A stretch of DNA of 64,000 bases. Source: Tretioscincus oriximinensis. Taxonomy: Eukaryota; Chordata; Lepidosauria; Squamata; Gymnophthalmidae. Shown piece by piece: positions 22,190 to 33,100 of this stretch. Positions within the stretch are counted from its first letter, which is position 1. Each line of letters starts with the position of its first letter. Both the position numbers and the translations under genes were made by a program. The notes below the pieces were generated by a model. That model saw nothing but the letters and a program-made list of their open reading frames with translations. It did not search any database and had not been told where the DNA came from. The DNA lies in NCBI GenBank assembly GCA_022410635.1, contig JAJVDF010000194.1, forward strand, positions 1,218,576-1,282,575, written 5' to 3'.

Positions 22190-22475
22190 TAATCTTAAGT
22201 GATCTGGCTCAAATTTGAATCTTTTATAACCTTTTCAAACTGATTTGATCAAACTTCTTTGAATCAAACTGAAGCTATTTTTTTTNNNAAAAAAAACACA
22301 CCATTCCTTTAAAGGGGAAAATACCAGTAAATACAAAACAGCTTGATTCAAAACTGGGATGTTTGATTGATCCCAAAAGACCTCTCATGACTCAGTTTGA
22401 TTTGAATCAACCTTTCTTAAACTGAAGGGTTTGGCTTGACTGTTTTCAACTTCGATCAAACTGATTTAGCACTGA
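22190..22475. repeat. palindrome-rich AT block with recurring TTTGATTC/GAATCAAA
   Basis: Forward and inverted forms of a TTTGAATCAAACTGA-like motif recur through the block on either side of a three-base ambiguity at 22286-22288 that is flanked by T and A runs. This is typical of an old foldback or non-autonomous DNA element. Ends and target duplication could not be fixed. Confidence 0.4.
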
Positions 22476-22479
22476 CTAG

Positions 22480-22875
22480 GAAATGCTTCTGGAACTAGGA
22501 CATTTTCTGTTTGGCACTAAATTGTATTTTAGGGAATCCATATCCAGTAATTCACCAACACTTGCTGCCATCATTCTACAAAACATAAATAACGGTGAAT
22601 GGGAGGGAAAGGAAAAATCTGCTCTCAGAGTAGTTTATTATGCTCTATGCATAGGGTATGTTCAAGCAGATTATGTATTTTAGAGGAAGCCAGTAGACCT
22701 GATGAGGTGAAAGATGCCTGCCAGATGCCAGGAATTCTCTAGGAGTGCCCATTTTATTCTGTGCTAATGGATCTGAACCATACATTGTGCAGACGTTCTG
22801 AAATCAAATGCTTAAGTTTCAAATCAATTGCATATTGACTCATTTCTAGGTGTGACTTAATTTATATTAATAGGC
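22480..22875. other. no gene or recognisable repeat
   Basis: AT-rich sequence. The 66-codon open frame at 22483-22683 has no family resemblance. Confidence 0.45.
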
Positions 22876-23305
22876 TGCCTCCACACACAAGCCTATGCAG
22901 TGCATTTTAAGTCTGTAACAAGCTACAGGTAGTCTCCCATCTACACGCACATACCACTGATGTTGCATGCTGTTGTCCAAGACTGCAGCATGGAAAAAGC
23001 AGCACCTCGATGGGAATCAGGGAGCTCACATGAGCTCCCTGATTGGTGTCGGGCACCTGGTCTCACATGACATTGCTTGCAGTCTTAACCCGGCCCTGGG
23101 GAAGCCCTCCATGCCACATGCTCCATAGATGAATGGAGCACATCCCTAGAGGGGCTGCACAACTGAAGCAGAAGATGCACACTCGGAGAAAACATGCAAC
23201 AAAAGGGCTTTGCAGCACAATCAGTGCTCTCAAAGCGTGATGCAGTCCGGCAGAGCTGCCTCCAAGGCGCTCCCATCCAGGTAGGAATTGGCTCTGTAGA
23301 TGCAG
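22876..23305. mobile_element. candidate GC-rich non-autonomous DNA element
   Basis: A sharp GC-rich island in AT-rich DNA. Its left edge reads AGGCTGCCTCCACACACA. Its right edge is the reverse complement of GAGCTGCATCTACAGAGC, so the two edges are weakly inverted. An internal perfect hairpin GGGAGCTCACATGAGCTCCC lies near 23020. No coding exon was recognised on either strand. Confidence 0.4.
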
Positions 23306-24699
23306 CTCAAATGTTTTTAAACTTGCAAAAATCGCAGTAGAAAAAAAGGATAGAGAGAGGCTAGATAGAAGCTGAATACATCTAGTAATATGACTATATA
23401 TAGATTTCTTGAGTTAAGTCAAACAGAAAAGCTAAATTACTAGTTTTAAAGTAGGAGCAAAGTGCTTCAAAATTTTATCTCTGTGTTTGATCTTAAACCA
23501 AATAGGAGTAACTTAGTTTCATTTATAAATAGTACTAGGTTTGCTACATAGGTTTGCTACTTATCTGCAAAGAACTACTGCCTCAGACAGCTAATATTGT
23601 CTGGAAGTATTTTCCAGTCCCCTAAACTTATGTTTTTTTTTTCCTTTTCTTCTTCTTTTTTAACAGCTTTATTGAGTAATACTTGTGTAAGTACTTTTAC
23701 TATTGTTAATAGTTCAGAATAAACATTGTCACTGACAACAATGCTGTGTCATTTTAACATATGGTTCTTAGATTCATGAACTAACTTCTCCCACAGGAAT
23801 ATTGGAACAAGCTATCCTATTACCAGATTCTATTCATTGGATATGGTGAAAGAGCCATTTTGTCTTTCGCCTTGGGTATCAAAATGTCTTTGGCCAGCAT
23901 GCTAAGGAAGACTGATGATTATTGTCTTTAAATGTAGAAAATGACTACCATTAGTTCCGTTACCTTATTCTCTTCCAATGACTATTTTCTCTCAAAGAAA
24001 ATATCTAGGCAAAAATGTGCATCTATTATTTATCACTGCCAATGTGTCTATAGTGGTAGAAGCCTGCAGAGTTTGAAGCTAGCAGATTCTGGTTTTTTAT
24101 TTTATTTTATAATCATCATCATCATCATCATCATCATCATTATTATTATTATTATTATTATTATGAATAGATACATATTGATATACTAAAAATAATATCT
24201 TTCCCACATCATTGGCACATTCATGTAATTAAATTATTTTTTCTAAGATAAATCCTTGGTTTTTTTTTATTCAGAAGATGGTTTATATTCCCTTTCAGCT
24301 AGAAATAAATAGTGGCTGGAACTAATAGGGCTTCGCTGCATAGAACCATTATTCACTTTGGAAAAGTAACCAACTTTTCAAATGGTTTGTTACAATTATG
24401 GAAAGAAAAGATCTTTAACTAGAAAATATTGTACATGCCTGCAAGCAATGGACAACTTTCTCAGCCTTTCTGGCATTTCATGTGTAGCATCATAAGTGAC
24501 ACACAGTTGGATTCCACCTTTGAACTAAAGGTCATTCTGACTTTCTTGGCTTTCCTGCTGTTTTATTTGAAACTTTATGAATACTAGACATATTTTTAAG
24601 AATCAAGAGGCATCAGTGAACTTCAACAAAACCATGCAGTCAAACTGATAATACTTAAAGCACTCCAACAAACCTATATTTTATCATCAGCAAAAGGCT
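23306..24699. other. no gene; one microsatellite
   Basis: AT-rich sequence. A T-run lies near 23632-23650. The ATC/ATT array at 24110-24164 is listed separately. Confidence 0.5.
24110..24164 (+). repeat. (ATC)n(ATT)n microsatellite
   Basis: About ten ATC units followed by about eight ATT units. The open frame that reads through it as polyisoleucine is an artefact. Confidence 0.95.
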
Positions 24700-25078
24700 A
24701 TGGGTGCACCCACACCGAGGCATGGAAGCACTTCTACCTTTCCTTGTGGGCGGGCGGCCATCTGCATGGCTCATGTGGCAGCAGCCATAGGAAGCGCCTG
24801 CTCCTGAATGGCTGAGTGCAGCCTTCCTTCAGCCAAGCCTGCTTTGCAGGGCTCTCCGCTGATTGGCAGAGGGGCTGGCTGTGCAGGCCACCTACAAAAA
24901 AGCAGTGGGTTTTCTGTGTGCAGTGCAGTGACAAGCTGAAAATATCTGCTCTCATTTAACCCGCTGCAAGGCAGGTTTACAGCGACTGCATTGGTGACAA
25001 ACCGCCATTACATCAGCAAGAGCCACGGGGACGGCGCTCCTATGCAGACATCATTGCTGCATGTGGATACAGACTAAG
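24700..25078. mobile_element. candidate GC-rich non-autonomous DNA element
   Basis: A second GC-rich island with weakly inverted edges: left GGGTGCACCCACACC, right the reverse complement of CTGTATCCACATGCAG. CTA occurs at both borders. The TGCATCCACA-type edge resembles the island at 22876 and the ends of family B, so it may be a distant relative. No coding content was recognised. Confidence 0.4.
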
Positions 25079-27258
25079 AATGAAAGAGAAAGAAGAGATG
25101 CAAGTATGTTGTTACTGGCATCATAAGGGGCACTTGTGAACCATCATAATAGTGGAAAGTATCGAATGGGCCATCTAGTTTGTTTCTTTGATCTTCTCCA
25201 TAATCAGTGTTATTTCAAGATAAGGGCCTACTGTCTAAATACTTTTGAGGCTACAAGCAGGTCCAGTCCCCTATTACATTTTGACTATTTGAATTAAGCA
25301 TGGACATGGCTGTGGATTTGTGCAGACCTTGACACACAGATCTATATCCACGCTGGGGTCAGTATATTTGATCGCAGAAGTATGTTGTCTACAGTGAAAC
25401 TAGATACTGTGAAGGAACAGTATCTAGGGACAAAATGTATTCATACTGCCAAAGTCTATCTAGCAAACAATGATTTGATTTCAGATACCCCTGTTCTCCA
25501 CTAGCAGTAACATGTCCCAGCAGGGAATAGGTTGCTTTTTCCAGGCCAAAATATCATCTTGTCCCTAAATAACAAGTACAGAAACATCTATATTATCAGA
25601 TAGCAATTATGAGTTAGCAGTTTGGAATACAAATACTAAGCATCCGTCCATATGAAGGGGAGAAAACAGCAATTGTGTTATGTTCTGAAAGAAATGGTGT
25701 TTCACTAGGGTGTTGGAAAATAATAGCAATCGGGAAACTACTGGTTCTCACACTTTTATTACTGATGCATGGCAAAACCCAGCAAAAACACCTATAAGAC
25801 GTATGGCTGAACAATGAAAATATTGGAACATCCCGGCAAGAACCAGCTAAGAAAACCTAATCTGTAGTTACATATGCAGGTAGTTCTTTCTTCCCAAATG
25901 CTGGGATTTTTAGTCNATATCTTTCCAAACTTGAAACCAGCCCTGATCTCACATCTACTTTTAAACCTCCATCAGTCCCTAAGAGTGAGCATAATTTTTC
26001 TCTCACTCTGTTTTTTTCTGGATTAAATCAAATGGCAATTTAGTCACAGGAGTTTGAAGGAAGGGCACAAGGGACACCTCCTCTCAATTAATGACCAAAC
26101 ATTTGGGACAAATTAACTTATAAAATTGAGTATTACCTGCATGTCACAAACTAATATAAACAATATGTCAAAGGCTCTTTTCTGCCAAACGAAACCAATA
26201 CACATACCGGGGGATTTTTGTTTGTTTTTGAGCTTTATTATATACTGTATGCAAGAATAGATTACTTCCATTAAATCATACCTGATGCTTTAGGGAACCA
26301 GTAAATCACCTCTATTTCAGCATCTTTTCTGCCCAGGGGGGCATAACCCCAACTACGGCCCTGGTTCTGACTATTTTCTATTTCCATAAACATCTAAACC
26401 CCTGTGACGTCTTTTCACTCCCTATTTCCTGCAGTCCATTTCACAAATTAGCATCAGAGGATAGAGAAATAGAAAGAAAATAAAGCCCCACCACGTTTGG
26501 CCTACTTAACTGAGTTCTCTGAAAAAAAGCTTTGCATGCGTCACACTCCCCTATTCTTTCATATTAGATCTGGGTTAAAATGCAATGTGTGGAAACTTGC
26601 AGCTTTCTCTACACAACTGTCTCCTTTTAGGCTTGTCCTAAAATTGCTCAAAAGGGAAGAAATAATGTTCTCCTTTCCACAAGTATGACAATTCAAAGAA
26701 GAAGTAATTTACTTGGAACGTCTTTGGCATGAGAAGTGAGGGAAAAAGCTAAAAAGGATGGGAGAGGAAGTCATGCTTATAGTCAATGGATGTAAACACA
26801 TGAAAGGTAATACCAGATGCCATTTTCTGCTCCAATATGCCCCAACCCATAAGTGTGAAGCTCTTCTAGAGTGAATGAATGTGCCGTCTCTATAGCACTG
26901 CTGTTCTGATTACTCATTACACAACAGTGTTTCAAGGATGAGAGCTTCCTTGGCAGGCAAAACTTCATCTTAGTCATTAGTACCCCTCTTTCTCCTTGAC
27001 TCAGAATTCCACATCTTGCTGTGAATCTTGTGCTATATGTTACATGCATCAGGGGCTTCCTTGAGCAAAGGATCTGTTCTTAATGATGTTACAATACACC
27101 TTCTTCTAAGGNAATTACATACTAAGGCACAGCTTGTTAAAACATTTCGTTCGGTCTTGTTAAATAGTGAATAAGGATATCAAGAGTGCTGCATAAAAGT
27201 CTCAGGATTTTTAGAAGAAACCAAGGAAGAAGTGAGAAGATAGATATTGAAGACTCAA
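25079..27258. other. no gene or recognisable repeat
   Basis: AT-rich, apparently single-copy sequence with scattered short open frames on both strands and no splice-supported exon. Confidence 0.5.
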
Positions 27259-27526
27259 GAGCCAGTTTGGTGTAGTGGTNGAGTGTTGGACTCGTACCTG
27301 GTAGTCTCCCGGTTTGATTCCCCACTCTTCCACGAAAGCCAGCTGGGTGACCTTGGGCCAGTCACAGTTCTCTGAACTCTCTCAGCCCCACCTACTCCAC
27401 AGGGTTTTGTTGTGGAGAAAGCAACAAAAGCTATGTGAGCCGCCCTATGGTTGGCTGCCCTGAGACATTCGGGTATAGGGTGGGATACAAGCACAAATAA
27501 ATAAAATAAATAAATAAACAAACAAA
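27259..27526 (+). mobile_element. SINE, full-length, tRNA-like head and L2-like tail
   Basis: The head GAGCCAGTTTGGTGTAGTGG holds a box-A-like site. The box-B-like site GGTTTGATTCC is at 27311-27321. The body includes GGGTGACCTTGGGCCAGTC and CCACCTACTCCACAGGG. The tail GCTGCCCTGAGACATTCGGG at 27453 continues to GGTGGGATACAAG at 27491 and then AAATAAAT repeats. Over 38 nt the tail differs at only three positions from the tail of the LINE at 9437-9474. It was most likely transcribed by RNA polymerase III. It lies at the edge of the L2-type LINE at 27527-29240. Confidence 0.9.
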
Positions 27527-27702
27527 GAACTGGAAGGGTTGATAATAAGAAATAAGGGCAGAAAGATATGGAAGGGAAAGGTCATGGTGGACCTTAAAAG
27601 TCAAAACTAAAATCTTAAACTTAATGCAGTAAGAGATAGGGAGCTAAGGAAGATGTCTGAGCCATGGAGTGATGTGCTCAGAATGATGGGGCTGGAAAAT
27701 AA

Positions 27703-28190
27703 TTATGCGTGTCTGGGATCGGCTTGACGAAGCGATAAGCAGCATTGAGACGTCCTGTGAATCTCCCCACCTCCTCTTCCTCTCCTCAACCGAATCATTT
27801 GACAGTGACAACATCCTGCTCATCACTTCGCCGAGCCGATCTCCAGGCAAGAGCCCCCGAAAGCAGGTGGAGAGCAGGCTGGGCTTAGGAAAAAGCGGGC
27901 AGATTTCCAAACCGAAGCAAGAAGGCGGCACTTCCCTGTCATCTCTCCCCTCCTCTCTCTCACATCTAATGTGCACATGGGAGAGAAAAAGGGTTGGTTA
28001 CAAGATGCCAGAGATTGGCTGCGAGATGTCGGCGGTTCTCACCAATGATGCCTGAATATCCCAGTAATAGTTTATTCTGGGATAAATGGCGTTTATTGTG
28101 GCACGATTGGTGAAAGACGCTAAACATGTGTGCCAGAACCTCCCTCGTATCGCACGGATTGAGGAATAAAATAGCTGTGTGCATGCACCC
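27703..28190. mobile_element. non-autonomous DNA transposon, family B, copy 3
   Basis: The right end is the reverse complement of GGGTGCATGCACACAGC, followed by TAA (28191-28193). The block before it (GGGATAAATGGCGTTTATTG, GACGCTAAACATGTG) matches the copies ending at 12740 and 40370. The left end near 27703 (preceded by TAA) lacks a clean inverted repeat and may be truncated. The middle shares GAGCCGATCTCCAGGCA with the 12-kb copy, where it lies in the opposite orientation. It interrupts the L2-clade LINE between two of its conserved blocks. Confidence 0.65.
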
Positions 28191-28505
28191 TAAGAAAGCT
28201 CCAATAACCAAGGCAGGAAATTATGAGGGCATGAACGAGGGTCTTAGCTGTTCTCATTTTAGAAATGTTGTGTAAAATGAAATGGCAGGTTTTAGCAACA
28301 GCAGTAATATGTGTGTCAAAAGAGAGAGGCATTGAAAAATACATCCAGATTGTAAGCTTAATTCACAGCATGGATAGTGACTTTAATGAGTATAGAAGAC
28401 AGAAAAATAGTGAGAGAGGGAGGGATGAGGTGGAAAAAAACAGTAGCTGAGTCTTGCATATCTTAACTTTAAGCCTACCAGTTTCATCCAAAGGGGATAT
28501 GTAGG

Positions 28506-28986
28506 TAGGGTTGCCATATTTTGGCAGCCCAAAACCGGGATGGGGTGGGTGGAGGTGCACATGCTCACACACGTGTACGCATGCACACACACATGCACGC
28601 ACACATGCACACGCACGCTTATGGTGAGACAGGCAAAACAGAGCCGCACAAAAGCTCTGTTCCTCTGTCAAAAACCCAAGCGTTTTTCCTCTGCTGGAGG
28701 CGAGTTGCTGCGCTTTGCCTGACAGCAGGCACGAAACCCCGCCTCCAGCAGAGGATCAGCTACGGCACGCTCCGAGGTTCCTTCAAGGACCCTGCGAAGT
28801 GTTGCTNGGGCTGCAGCCGTCAACCCTGATGGCTCCTTTGCCTTTAGAATCCCGGATTTTTACATTCCTTGATGCAGCATCGGGGAATGTAAAAATCCGA
28901 GATTTTCTCTTAAAACCCAGAGGGGACTATATTTTAGTTCTCAAAGCTGGGATTGTCCCGCCTTCCCGAGATGTATGGCAACCTTA
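28506..28986. mobile_element. hAT-like non-autonomous element, 481 bp
   Basis: The ends are TAGGGTTGCCATA (left) and the reverse complement of TAAGGTTGCCATACA (right). A perfect 8-bp target duplication TATGTAGG lies at 28498-28505 and 28987-28994. Eight bases is the hAT-type length. Internal sequence includes GGGATTTTTACATTC-like inverted pairs near 28850-28900 and a CACA-rich microsatellite at 28556-28618. No transposase is encoded. It is inserted in the L2-clade LINE. Confidence 0.82.
28556..28618 (+). repeat. imperfect (CA/TGCACA)n microsatellite
   Basis: ACACAC, TGCACACA and GCACGC units alternate inside the hAT-like element. The His/Thr-rich and Cys/Val-rich open frames across it are artefacts of the repeat. 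Confidence 0.85.
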
Positions 28987-29240
28987 TATGTAGGGGATTG
29001 ATAGATAAATCTGTGTTGTAAAGATGGTAATGCAAACCAAAGGAATTAATAAGATGTCCTAACGAAGAAGTATGTAGGAAGAACAACAGGCCCTGAGGAA
29101 CATCAGTGGAGAGAGAAAAGGAAGAGGAAAAGTTATTACCAATACACACATTGAGGGGTTGAGCACATAACTAAGATGAAAACCAAGATAAACCAGAACC
29201 CTGGAAGCCCAAACAAATACATACATACACAAATNATAAA

Positions 29241-30068
29241 TCACATACACGTTCCTCCCTTAGGAAGTTCAGAATATGGTTCCTGATTATTTTCACTTTT
29301 TGGTTCAGTAAATACACATGAAATGTGAGCAAACACATTTTCGAGACTTCACACTGCAGCTCATACTGGAGTTGACTCTGAGCTAATTAAGTANGTTTGC
29401 TAGTTTGGAAACTAGTTTGCATTTTGTGCATCCATGTAGAAATGGAAACTAAAAAATCTATAAGGATGAAATCCTGCAGGAATTAGGGAAAAAATGCACA
29501 AACAAATTCAACCAATGCTACTTCCAGTACTACTATTCAACATGAAGGGAATCAAAATCATCACATATCTGTACTCCANCTCATTCTTCTTTAGAGGAAA
29601 TACACCCCCATAAAGCATAAAAAAGTAAATTTTGTAGAGAGGATTCAATCAGCCACCAATCCTTTACAGTCCCAGAATTTCTTATGTTCTCAGAATTTTA
29701 CTGACCATCATGCTACTCAATGGTGGATCCAGGCAATGATAAATAGTTGATAATTGATCTCATCCAGGTTTTAAGAAAGAAATACTATCCATGTATTGAT
29801 AGCATTAACCTCTAATAAATTATAGTCGATATTAATAAGAAATTGGTAAGGAATGTAATCCAACAGCAACACCTAACAATAATGTTCTCATACCAACTGG
29901 TCAAACAGAAGTTCAGCAAGGTGGCTTTTTTATTATTTGCTATTCATAAAACCTGCTCATTATGACATCATGGTTGATGACATAAAGAGCAGGAAAGAAA
30001 TTGAGTGACTGGCTTCGGTTTCTAGAAGATAGAGTAGAACAGAAGGCAGAAAACTGTCAATGTTCTAA
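29241..30068. other. no gene or recognisable repeat
   Basis: AT-rich sequence with scattered single ambiguous bases. No element ends or exon signals were seen. Confidence 0.5.
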
Positions 30069-30152
30069 ATATACTGCTCAAAACAATTAAGGGAACACTT
30101 TAACATAACAATGTATGTTAAAGTGTTCCCTTAATTGTTTTGAGCAGTATAT
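30069..30152. mobile_element. 84-bp perfect palindrome with Tc1/mariner-like ends
   Basis: The two 39-nt arms (30069-30107 and 30114-30152) are exact reverse complements around the 6-nt loop ACAATG. Each end reads TATACTGCTCAAAA inward and includes AAGGGAACACT. TA dinucleotides flank both termini, as expected for Tc1/mariner insertion. I recall this terminal sequence from Tc1-like transposons of fish. There is no internal sequence, so this is a minimal foldback made of two joined ends. Confidence 0.75.
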
Positions 30153-33100
30153 ATTTCAAGGATTCTGTGTTAAGACCTATAGGGCGAGGCTTAAGTTGTT
30201 TAATAGGAAAATCAAATTTCATCAGCATGTACTCTGAACATATGAACTTAATGGTTCGCAACCCAGCTATAACTGGACCAATAATTTCATACTCTGAGGT
30301 AAAGACTATACATTGGATAGGTGACAATATATCTTAAAAGTGGACAGAACCAGCACAACAGTTTTCACAGTACTATATATAAAGTATTGCTTTGTCATGT
30401 TCCCACCATCTAGTGAAATAGAGTTCAAGCTTGGGGCACTCTGTAATAATGTCTGATGACTGCTCATGTATTTTCATTTATATCCTTGCATACATTCTAT
30501 AGGTTGCAAATATGCAACAGATAAGCACGATATATGTCCAGGAATTGCTTTCCAATTTGTGATNTTTTATTGTATCTACATGGAAGAGAGACAGTGTTCA
30601 AGGTATGGAAAATATCAATTTCAGAATTTCAGAACTTTCAGAACTTCAGCTATTTTTTTCTTAATCCCTGAAACACTTAGGAACTTTCTTCCTTGTGTGC
30701 CAAAATACGTTTACCAGATATTCCTATGCACTTCCAGAAGGGACATTTTGCCACTACTTAGAGTAATGTGTGGGCCAACCTATCGAAGAACTCAACAAAT
30801 CCATTTTNAATCAGAGCAACAGACAGATCCTTGAGCATTTTCATGTTCTTTCCTACTATGTTATGTCTCATTAAAAGGGGGAAACTGTCCTATGTATCAT
30901 CAATAATCAATCCTACACATAATACTGCAAATGGAGCATATTACACGTGAAGAGCAATTACCTGATACACAGAATGCAGTGAATTGCTTAGGAGCAATCT
31001 CTAACCTTTTACAACTCTATGAAACATTAGTGTCATAATTTCAAATAACATGTTCCTAAACATTACCCTTCTACTCAACAGCAATTTGTGAACTGACAAG
31101 AAAATGCTAAATGTGCTGAATAAATTATGATATGCTCTCGTTGTTCTACCNGATGAAATCAATTGTACACAGCAGAAGTTTAATCTTCTGACACTTGTAA
31201 AAAGGGTTTCACTGATAGTGGGGTCAAAATACCTTAATTTAAACAAAGTTTAAAGCAAAATGAAATATATTTTATTACGATAATACTTTATTCCAGAGAC
31301 AAAATGAAATATAGTGCTAACAATGAACTCATTATCCAAGTGATGGTTTTTATGCAGCCAAAACATGACCAGTCCAAAAATCAAAGAGTTCTTGAACGTG
31401 AAATTAAAAAGAAGAATGAGAAATGGAAAGAAAAGTTGAAAAGAAGTAATGCTAGGAAGGCTGATAAAATTTGGATGTGAGCATGAATACTTGTCACCCG
31501 TGAGACAGAACATTGTTTTCACACAANCAAATTAAGTATGGGCACCAAGAACATAGAAAAGACAAACAGATAGAATACCAGGAATGTTTCCATGGTGCAG
31601 AAATGACTGCCAAATAAATTTAAGAAAAACAGAAGACTGCTTTTAGAATGATTAGGAAGCACTGAAAAGATTAGCAGTTCAGAATTTCCTGATAGCTGCC
31701 TGGACTGTTCCATCCCAGGTGCAAATCAAGTCATGGTGTTCAGACTGTAAATGATATCCACATGATGTTANGGTCAGTATTCACATTTCCATCACCATTC
31801 AGGCTCTGTGTGCACTGGGGAAGGGGGACTGAGTTTAATCTGTAATCTAAGTGATTGCAGGTTTCACTGGGAAAAAGAGGGGGAGATACCTTTATTTGGA
31901 TCCCATGTGGAGCTGGAACGAGGCTGAACAGAAGTTGCAGGGAGACAAAACTGAGTGAACCTTCTCATGCTCAAATCATGTCCATTCATGATTTCATGCA
32001 CCTTCTTGTTCCCCTTTTCTTCAGGGATATATTGAGAGGTTGGAGCATTCTGGACCCCAGCCACTTATATTGCATTCCCCACCCTGTTGATTCAAATACC
32101 CAGCACGCCTTCTCAGGTACACTTATATGCCAAAGTGTGGATCAACCTGACATGACATACCGTAAAGGGATGATTTCTTTCTGCTCCTAGCACTGTCAAA
32201 GCCAAAATTAAAGCTTCAAAAGTGATGTTTGGGACAAGGATGGATAGGAAGGCACAATTTGCATCACTGTCCATGAGGTGTAGGAAGCAGAAGAATGAAT
32301 CCAGCTCATTTACACTTTCCAAATCCTACACCTTGTAATAAAAACCCTATTTGCACACCCTTGACTCTGCCTGCGCTTTTCTTGACTTACTCTCCCTGAA
32401 ATATGAGATGTGTTGTGTTGCATATTGAAATGATGTTTCTCACTGGGTTATGGTGATGGGCTTATCCCTATGAGTTGTTGACCTGAGCAGTGCCCCTGTC
32501 CTTAAAGCATTCCTTGAGGCATAGGTAGCAGCAGCAGCAACATCAGAACTGCAGCTCACTACAGAAAAATATCATTTGTGTACCAAAACAGGAACATCAT
32601 CACAGGACTTACTCTTCTTCCNTCCAAATGCATTCAAAGTATGTACTTCTGTGGTGAGCTGGATTTCATCTCCTGCTACCTACCCCACAAGGAATATTTC
32701 AAGGTCATATAATTCTTGTTCATTTTGGAAGATCCTCTTCAGTACCANCCTGCTGTTCTCTGTAATGGAGAACAAAGGTTTACAGAATTTTCATAACTCC
32801 CACTTCCTTGGGTTGATTTATCTTTTCTCAGCACAGGCATTCTGTCTTAACATACGATACTTTGTGCCATTTTGGAAAACATTTCAGTTACACTGGTAGT
32901 TTTTTCTTTGAAACAGCATCATGCTGATTACACAAATGTTATTCTCTTTAATTGTGTGAAATTTACAACCAAGAAACCTGTCAGCATCAGCAGCAATATT
33001 TTTCAGCAAATCCTGCGTCTTCTGTTGCTGGGGTTCACTGTGGCTCCTGCTCTACTGGACCTTATTCCATAATATATGCTTGGACAGTTTCTGCCATCTA

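Larger units (their letters stand above)
27527..29240 (-). pseudogene. L2-clade LINE reverse transcriptase, broken by two DNA elements
   Basis: The minus strand gives reverse-transcriptase blocks in order. Near 29.1 kb: DVPQGLLFFLHTSSLGHLI and then LHYHLYNTDLS, a decayed form of the family's VPQGS..L..LGxLI and YADDTQLYLS. Near 28.3 kb: FDTHITAVAKTCHFILHNIS and AKTLVHALIISCLGY. Near 27.65 kb: HHSEHITPWLRHLPLPI-like and KFKILVLTFK. A family B element (27703-28190) and a hAT-like element (28506-28986) separate these parts. It is a different and older subfamily than the L2 at 9.4 kb. The catalytic Asp pair is not preserved. Confidence 0.82.

Noticed and set aside
27259..27330. Possible tRNA gene
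   Set aside because: A- and B-box-like sites are present, but this is the head of a SINE; no complete cloverleaf can be drawn and the SINE body follows.
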